Part shown: positions 4,008 through 7,871 of the stretch, one piece after another
Layout: the number at the start of each line of letters is the position of its first letter
How positions within the stretch are numbered: position 1 is the first letter of the stretch
From: an uncultured beta proteobacterium
GTDB taxonomy: Bacteria; Pseudomonadota; Gammaproteobacteria; Burkholderiales; Rhodocyclaceae
Reading direction: 5' to 3'
NCBI GenBank assembly: GCA_903910495.1
Contig: CAIVZW010000348.1
Location: 1-7,871 of the forward strand
DNA: 7,871 bases
Notes under the pieces: generated by a model
What the model was told of the DNA's origin: nothing
Databases searched by the model: none
The model's input: the letters and a program-made list of their open reading frames with translations, nothing else
Position numbers and translations under genes: made by a program

Positions 4008-5600
4008 ATGCTGAACAAGCTTGATTCCAGCGCTGACCGGTTTTCTGATACACACTGGAAATCGCTGCGCTATTTCAATCTTTACCGTTTCTGCATTTCC
4101 GGACTGCTGTTTACGTCCTCGGTACTTTACCCGTCGTCTTTTTCGATTCTCACGCCCGATCGCGGAGTGTTTCATCAGTCCGTGACCAGCTTTTATCTGC
4201 TGGCGACAACGGCCTCACTGATCGGGCTTCATTTCTACCGCCGGCGTTTCAATGCGCAACTGAGTGCGCATGTATTGATTGACGTGCTGGTGCTGATCCT
4301 CCTGATTCATAGCGGAGGTGGGCTGCGTAGTGGCCTTGGTGCCATGTTGCTGGTTACTCTCGCGGGTGCCGGTCTGGTCGGGCAGGGGCGTATGGTGTTG
4401 TTCTATGCCGCTGTAGCGACGCTTTCGGTGCTTTTAGAGCAGACCTATCGGGCCATGGCGTCTGATATTGAAATGGTCGATTTCTTTCAGGCCGGCCTGT
4501 TCAGCGCGGGTTTCTTCGGCGTCGCGATTTCGGCACGCTTGCTGGCGCGTCGGGTCATCGCCAACGAAGAGCTGGCACGCAAGCGCGGCGTTGATCTTAA
4601 AAACCAGACCTTGATCAGTCAACGCGTAATCGAGGAAATGCAGGACGGAGTACTGGTCATCAACCGGAACGGATGGGTAAGGCAGCACAATCCGCGCGCA
4701 GAACAATTGCTGGGCTTGAGTGACCCCTCAGAGCGCATGCTGGCCAACTATTCGACCGAACTGGCGCGAGGTTATACGGACTGGTGCGAGCATGCCACGG
4801 ATGAATCGGTGCTGGTCAGGGCGCCGGCCAGTGGTCTGCAGTTGCGCGCACGCTTTGTTTCTACGGACAGTTCGGAACGCGATGTTCTGGTTTTTCTGGA
4901 GGACATGGGGCGACTTCAGGAGCAGGCGAGACAGCTGAAACTGGCCGCCCTTGGGCGTCTGACAGCGAATATCGCGCATGAAATCCGTAATCCGCTTTCG
5001 GCGATCAATCATGCCGGAGAGTTGTTGCGCGAAGAATCCAGCGGTCAGGCAAATGAGCGACTGTTAAGGATAGTGCTCGACAACACGCATCGAGTGGAGC
5101 GCATCGTCAGCGATGTTCTCGAGTTGGGGCGGCGCGACCGTGCGCACCGCGAACTGATCGATCTGCGCGAAACCCTGCCGACCCTTGTCGAGGAATACAC
5201 GTTGAAGGAAAAGTCGACGGCGAATGTCGTGCAGTTCGAGTTCCTTGGGTCGGCCAAGCTGTTTTTTGACCGGTCTCATTTGCATCAGATCCTGTGGAAC
5301 CTTCTCGGCAATGCCTTGCGCCATTCGCGGGGTATGGCTGGAAGCATTCGTTTGCGCGTGCAGGGAGGCAGTCGGGAGGGCTGGGTTGATGTTCATGTCA
5401 TTGATGATGGTGTAGGCGTTGATGACAGCCACCGTGAGCATATTTTTGAACCTTTCTTTACTACGCATAGCCGTGGAACAGGTCTGGGACTCTATATTGC
5501 ACGTGAATTGTGTGATGCCAATGGCGCAAGGCTTGAGTTGGCCGCCGGAGCGTCGGGTGCGGATTTTTGTATTTCAGGGAGGGCCGTCGAGTGTCAGTGA
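4008..5600 (+). CDS. pilS: Sensor histidine kinase PilS
   Basis: PilS is an inner-membrane histidine kinase that phosphorylates PilR and so controls transcription of type IV pilin. The 530 residues show about six membrane segments (roughly 24-42, 58-76, 86-101, 107-125, 129-145 and 159-181) with almost no periplasmic domain, then a PAS-like domain (about 205-300, QDGVLVINRNG), the dimerisation/phosphoacceptor domain with AHEIRNPL (H324), and the ATPase domain with N-box NLLGNALRH (431-439), DDGVG (466-470), FEPFFTT (480-486) and GTGLGL (490-495). All catalytic boxes are intact. The six-helix N-terminus and the pilR gene next to it separate PilS from NtrB-like kinases. The ATG at 4008 has no clear Shine-Dalgarno and starts 6 nt after the preceding stop, so translation is probably coupled to the upstream small gene. 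Its last 10 nt overlap pilR. No pilin gene is in the window. Confidence 0.92.
   Translation: MLNKLDSSADRFSDTHWKSLRYFNLYRFCISGLLFTSSVLYPSSFSILTPDRGVFHQSVTSFYLLATTASLIGLHFYRRRFNAQLSAHVLIDVLVLILLIHSGGGLRSGLGAMLLVTLAGAGLVGQGRMVLFYAAVATLSVLLEQTYRAMASDIEMVDFFQAGLFSAGFFGVAISARLLARRVIANEELARKRGVDLKNQTLISQRVIEEMQDGVLVINRNGWVRQHNPRAEQLLGLSDPSERMLANYSTELARGYTDWCEHATDESVLVRAPASGLQLRARFVSTDSSERDVLVFLEDMGRLQEQARQLKLAALGRLTANIAHEIRNPLSAINHAGELLREESSGQANERLLRIVLDNTHRVERIVSDVLELGRRDRAHRELIDLRETLPTLVEEYTLKEKSTANVVQFEFLGSAKLFFDRSHLHQILWNLLGNALRHSRGMAGSIRLRVQGGSREGWVDVHVIDDGVGVDDSHREHIFEPFFTTHSRGTGLGLYIARELCDANGARLELAAGASGADFCISGRAVECQ
5576..5593 (+). promoter_or_regulatory. Ribosome binding site that decides the GTG start of pilR
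   Basis: AGGGAGGG (5576-5583) lies within the end of pilS, 7 nt before GTG at 5591-5593. A second GTG at 5597 would be 13 nt away, and the TTG at 5567 lies upstream of the site, so 5591 is the best start. Confidence 0.6.
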
Positions 5601-6964
5601 GCAAGTTTGAACGCAGGCCGCGTGGCGAGTCGGCCAGAGTGCTGGTCGTTGATGACGAGGCGGATATTCGCGAGCTCCTCGATCTGACACTGGTCCGCAT
5701 GGGGTTGTCGGCCGACTGCGCAGGAACGGTTGCCGAAGCCAGAGAATTTCTTGAACGCGAACATTACAGCCTCTGTCTGACGGATATGCGACTCCCCGAT
5801 GGCGAGGGCATGGATATTGTGCGTCTGATCGGCGCGCAATATGGCGAAACGCCAGTGGCGGTGATTACGGCGTTCGGCAGTGCCGATAATGCGGTGGCGG
5901 CATTGAAGGCGGGAGCCTTTGATTATCTGGCCAAACCGGTTGCGCTTGATCAGTTGCGCACCCTGATCAAGTCGGCGATTAACCTTCCACAGGCTGGTGA
6001 GTCACGTGACGGTACCTCGGTTGTTGCGGGTACTGCGGGGCAACTCATCGGAGAGTCTCCGTCTATAGTCTATGTTCGCGAGATGATCGGCAAACTGGCG
6101 CGAAGTCAGGCACCCGTTTATATTTCGGGAGAGTCGGGAAGCGGCAAGGAGCTTGCAGCGCGACTGATTCATAGCCAGAGCGCGCGTCATGCGGCACCTT
6201 TCATTCCCGTGAATTGCGGCGCAATCCCCGAGAATTTGATGGAGAGCGAGTTTTTTGGTTACCGCAAGGGGGCATTTACCGGAGCTGATAGCGATCGGGA
6301 CGGCTTTTTTCAAGCAGCAAACGGCGGGACACTATTTCTTGATGAAGTGGCCGATTTGCCCCTGGCCATGCAGGTCAAACTCTTGCGCGCGATTCAGGAA
6401 AAAAGAGTGCGCAAGGTCGGATGTGCCAATGAGGAGCCGACCGATGTCCGCATCATTTCGGCAACACACCGGAAACTCAAGGATTGTGTTGATGCGGCAA
6501 GTTTTCGTCAGGATCTGTACTACCGACTGAATGTCATTGAATTGAAGATGCCGCCCCTGCGCGAGCGTCAGGAGGATATTCCGCTTCTGGTTGCCGCCGC
6601 GCTGGCGCGCCTTTGCGGCGCCAGAATTATCGAACTGACGGTCGAAGCGATGAACGCACTCTATACCTACGCGTATCCTGGCAATGTTCGTGAAATGGAG
6701 AACATTCTCGAGCGGGCAACAGCCTTGTGTATCGATGGCAAGGTGGAGCTCGATGATCTGCAACTGGCTGACGAATCGGTGGTCGAGGGTGATGCAGGGC
6801 GTGGCGGGGAAACGCTTGACGACCATATGAATCGTATCGAGAAGCAGGTGATTCTCGATGCCCTGGCAAAAACCGGTTTTAACCGGACTGCCGCGGCTCG
6901 GTCACTTGGCGTAACCTTCCGCTCCTTGCGCTACCGAATTGAACGGCTCGGCATCGAAGAATGA
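5591..6964 (+). CDS. pilR: Sigma-54-dependent response regulator PilR
   Basis: PilR is an NtrC-family activator that, once phosphorylated by PilS, drives sigma-54 transcription of pilin and other genes. The protein has 457 residues from the GTG at 5591. The receiver domain (about 16-130) has the acidic pair D21/D22, phosphoacceptor D65 in LTDMRLPDG, T93 and K115. The AAA+ domain (about 152-375) has Walker A GESGSGKE (180-187), the sigma-54 contact loop GAFTGA (227-232), Walker B GTLFLDE (246-252), FRQDLYYRLNV (305-315) and YPGNVREMEN (362-371). The C-terminal Fis-type helix-turn-helix is NRTAAARSLGVTFRSLRYRI (431-450), and FRSLRYRIERLGI is characteristic of PilR rather than NtrC. It overlaps pilS by 10 nt and ampD by 4 nt (ATGA), so the three are translated in a coupled way. 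All motifs are intact. Confidence 0.93.
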   Translation: MSVSKFERRPRGESARVLVVDDEADIRELLDLTLVRMGLSADCAGTVAEAREFLEREHYSLCLTDMRLPDGEGMDIVRLIGAQYGETPVAVITAFGSADNAVAALKAGAFDYLAKPVALDQLRTLIKSAINLPQAGESRDGTSVVAGTAGQLIGESPSIVYVREMIGKLARSQAPVYISGESGSGKELAARLIHSQSARHAAPFIPVNCGAIPENLMESEFFGYRKGAFTGADSDRDGFFQAANGGTLFLDEVADLPLAMQVKLLRAIQEKRVRKVGCANEEPTDVRIISATHRKLKDCVDAASFRQDLYYRLNVIELKMPPLRERQEDIPLLVAAALARLCGARIIELTVEAMNALYTYAYPGNVREMENILERATALCIDGKVELDDLQLADESVVEGDAGRGGETLDDHMNRIEKQVILDALAKTGFNRTAAARSLGVTFRSLRYRIERLGIEE

Positions 6965-7551
6965 GCAAGAACGGCGAAACAGATGTCACCGGAACATCCG
7001 GCATCGCCAATGACGGCTGGATTTGTGCGGTACGGCGCATCGTTTCGCCGAACTTTGATGATCGCCCTGCCGGAACCTCGATCTCGCTACTTGTGGTGCA
7101 TGCCATCAGTTTGCCGCCCTCGTCGTTTGGCAGTGAGCATATCGAGCGCTTGTTTACCAATACGCTTGATCCGGCTGCGCACCCCTATTTTTCACGGATA
7201 AGCGCCTTGCGCGTCTCGGCGCATTTTCTGATTCGTCGTGATGGCGAACTGATTCAGTTCGTCTCCTGTCTTCAGCGTGCCTGGCATGCCGGTGCGTCGT
7301 CCTGGTGCGGACGTGATCACTGCAATGATTTTTCGATCGGTATTGAACTTGAAGGATGCGATGATTTGCCTTTTGAAGAGAAGCAGTATCTGCGGCTTGT
7401 CAGTCTGATCGAATCGCTGCAGACGTGCTATCCGATTGATACCGTTGTCGGGCATTCCGATATTTCGCCTGGGCGCAAGACCGATCCAGGGCCGTGCTTT
7501 GACTGGCAGCGCATTGTGGCACATGACTCTTTGCTTGTGCACGCGCGCTGA
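6961..7551 (+). CDS. ampD: 1,6-anhydro-N-acetylmuramyl-L-alanine amidase AmpD
   Basis: AmpD is a zinc amidase of the cytoplasm that splits the bond between anhydro-N-acetylmuramic acid and L-alanine in imported cell-wall fragments. It thereby recycles peptidoglycan and, in species with AmpR, keeps beta-lactamase expression low. The 196-residue protein is one amidase_2 domain without a signal peptide. The zinc ligands are H47 (LLVVHAISLPP), H165 (VVGHSDISPGRK) and D175 (KTDPGP). E129 in FSIGIELEG and K173 match the catalytic E116 and K162 of enterobacterial AmpD, and HPYFSRISALRVSAHFLIRRDGE is also as in AmpD. It starts with ATG overlapping the pilR stop (ATGA), so it is translated from the pil message. 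A hairpin with a T-run follows about 85 nt downstream. The fragment-recycling role and the link to PilSR are not functionally explained; gene order appears to be conserved in betaproteobacteria. Confidence 0.94.
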   Translation: MSKNGETDVTGTSGIANDGWICAVRRIVSPNFDDRPAGTSISLLVVHAISLPPSSFGSEHIERLFTNTLDPAAHPYFSRISALRVSAHFLIRRDGELIQFVSCLQRAWHAGASSWCGRDHCNDFSIGIELEGCDDLPFEEKQYLRLVSLIESLQTCYPIDTVVGHSDISPGRKTDPGPCFDWQRIVAHDSLLVHAR

Positions 7552-7584
7552 TCTCTCCCGAAAGCATATTTTCCCGTTTGTCAT

Positions 7585-7594
7585 TGGCATGCCA
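7585..7594. repeat. 10-bp perfect palindrome after ampD
   Basis: TGGCATGCCA is a perfect 10-bp palindrome 34 nt after the ampD stop. It may be accidental; no paired site was seen. Confidence 0.25.
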
Positions 7595-7636
7595 TCCGGC
7601 ATTTCGGAACAGCTTACGCCATGGCGATATTCCGTT

Positions 7637-7699
7637 CAGGTTGTCATGCGACAGGCTGATTCAGCGTTGTTGAATTGCGACAACCTGCCATGTTTTTTT
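7637..7699 (+). terminator. Likely rho-independent terminator of the pilS-pilR-ampD transcript
   Basis: CAGGTTGTC (7637-7645) and GACAACCTG (7679-7687) form a perfect 9-bp stem. The 33-nt loop holds an inner hairpin GCTGA/TCAGC (7655-7665). Seven T in a row (7693-7699) follow 5 nt after the stem. It lies between the ampD stop and the next promoter. The large loop and the 5-nt gap before the T-run make it less than ideal. Confidence 0.6.
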
Positions 7700-7718
7700 A
7701 CAGCGCATAAAAAACTTC

Positions 7719-7747
7719 TTGCGTCAAGTGCGATGCGCTACTAGAAT
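7719..7747 (+). promoter_or_regulatory. Sigma-70 promoter, probably of a ribonucleotide reductase operon
   Basis: TTGCGT (7719-7724) and TAGAAT (7742-7747) are spaced by 17 bp, a good sigma-70 promoter directed rightwards, with a start expected near 7754. The -10 lies inside the first NrdR-like box, as expected for a repressor that covers the promoter. The gene it serves lies beyond the window. Confidence 0.65.
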
Positions 7748-7753
7748 TAGTTG
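7738..7753. promoter_or_regulatory. NrdR-like box 1
   Basis: CTACTAGAATTAGTTG keeps C, T, A, A at the left half and T, A, G, T at the right half of the consensus acaCwAtATaTwGtgt, with mismatches in the centre and ends. It overlaps the -10. NrdR is the ATP/dATP-sensing repressor of ribonucleotide reductase genes. Confidence 0.55.
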
Positions 7754-7768
7754 CAAATGGCAAGGGTG

Positions 7769-7784
7769 ACACAACATCTAGTAG
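7769..7784. promoter_or_regulatory. NrdR-like box 2
   Basis: ACACAACATCTAGTAG matches 12 of 16 positions of the NrdR box consensus acaCwAtATaTwGtgt. Its start is exactly 31 bp after that of box 1, the three-helical-turn spacing known for tandem NrdR boxes. It lies about 15 bp downstream of the expected transcription start. Confidence 0.65.
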
Positions 7785-7871
7785 TTCTCATGTGACTGTC
7801 GACTTTCTACTTGGCGATGGTTTTCGAGGCAAGTTCGTAAGTCTCGTCAGCCTCTGAATACGGATTGAGAT

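Larger units (their letters stand above)
7552..7871. other. Intergenic region and untranslated leader at the right end
   Basis: This 320-bp stretch contains no convincing gene. It holds the palindrome at 7585, the terminator (7637-7699), the promoter (7719-7747), two NrdR-like boxes and a leader of at least 115 nt from about 7755 to the window end. Short ATG-started frames in it (7790, 7818) stop within a few codons. The downstream gene, predicted to be nrdA or another ribonucleotide reductase gene, begins outside the window. Confidence 0.6.

Noticed and set aside
5567..5590. TTG as an earlier start for pilR
   Set aside because: The ribosome binding site AGGGAGGG lies downstream of it and fits the GTG at 5591.
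7517..7534. TGGCAC...TTGC resembling a sigma-54 promoter at the end of ampD
   Set aside because: GG and GC are 13 bp apart instead of the required 10, and the site is inside the coding sequence.
7436..7744. 102-residue + strand open frame after ampD
   Set aside because: It begins inside ampD in another frame, runs through the terminator and the nrd-type promoter, and has no motif or ribosome binding site.

Overview
The window looks like a piece of a betaproteobacterial chromosome, most likely from the Rhodocyclales or relatives. This is inferred from the PP0621-type small protein, the order pilS-pilR-ampD and the NrdR-type boxes that follow, not from any database search. All intact genes read on the + strand. 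The only minus-strand gene trace is a broken one.

Left part (1-3220): a sugar-acid type catabolic cluster. It holds the 3' end of a split transketolase (C-terminal subunit), a tartronate semialdehyde reductase (GarR type), a glycerate 2-kinase (GarK/GlxK type, TTG start behind a strong Shine-Dalgarno) and, after an 86-nt gap with a terminator-like hairpin, an SDR-family dehydrogenase. GarR and GarK carry out two consecutive steps: tartronate semialdehyde to D-glycerate to 2-phosphoglycerate. The split transketolase and the SDR presumably produce or process the upstream sugar or sugar acid. The actual substrate cannot be read from this window, because the genes upstream of position 1 are missing.

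Middle part (3221-3770): about 550 bp without an intact gene. It contains several short inverted repeats, a C-rich/G-rich REP-like palindromic element (3297-3335), and the decayed remnant of an aldo/keto reductase on the minus strand (about 3458-3669). The remnant has lost its N-terminus and its middle and is joined out of frame. This looks like a scar at the boundary between accessory metabolic genes and a core-genome block.

Right part (3771-7551): a tightly packed block. It holds a small membrane-anchored Cys/His protein (PP0621 family), the sensor kinase PilS, the sigma-54 response regulator PilR (GTG start overlapping the end of pilS) and the cytoplasmic N-acetyl-anhydromuramyl amidase AmpD (ATGA overlap with pilR). 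PilS and PilR are the two-component pair that controls type IV pilin transcription. AmpD recycles peptidoglycan. A hairpin plus T-run ends the block near 7699.

Right end (7700-7871): a well-formed sigma-70 promoter whose -10 lies inside the first of two NrdR-like boxes set 31 bp apart, followed by an untranslated leader. This predicts that a ribonucleotide reductase operon (nrdA/nrdB or similar) starts just beyond the window. The most checkable new points are the split transketolase/glycerate cluster of unknown substrate, the internally deleted aldo/keto reductase, and the NrdR-controlled promoter.
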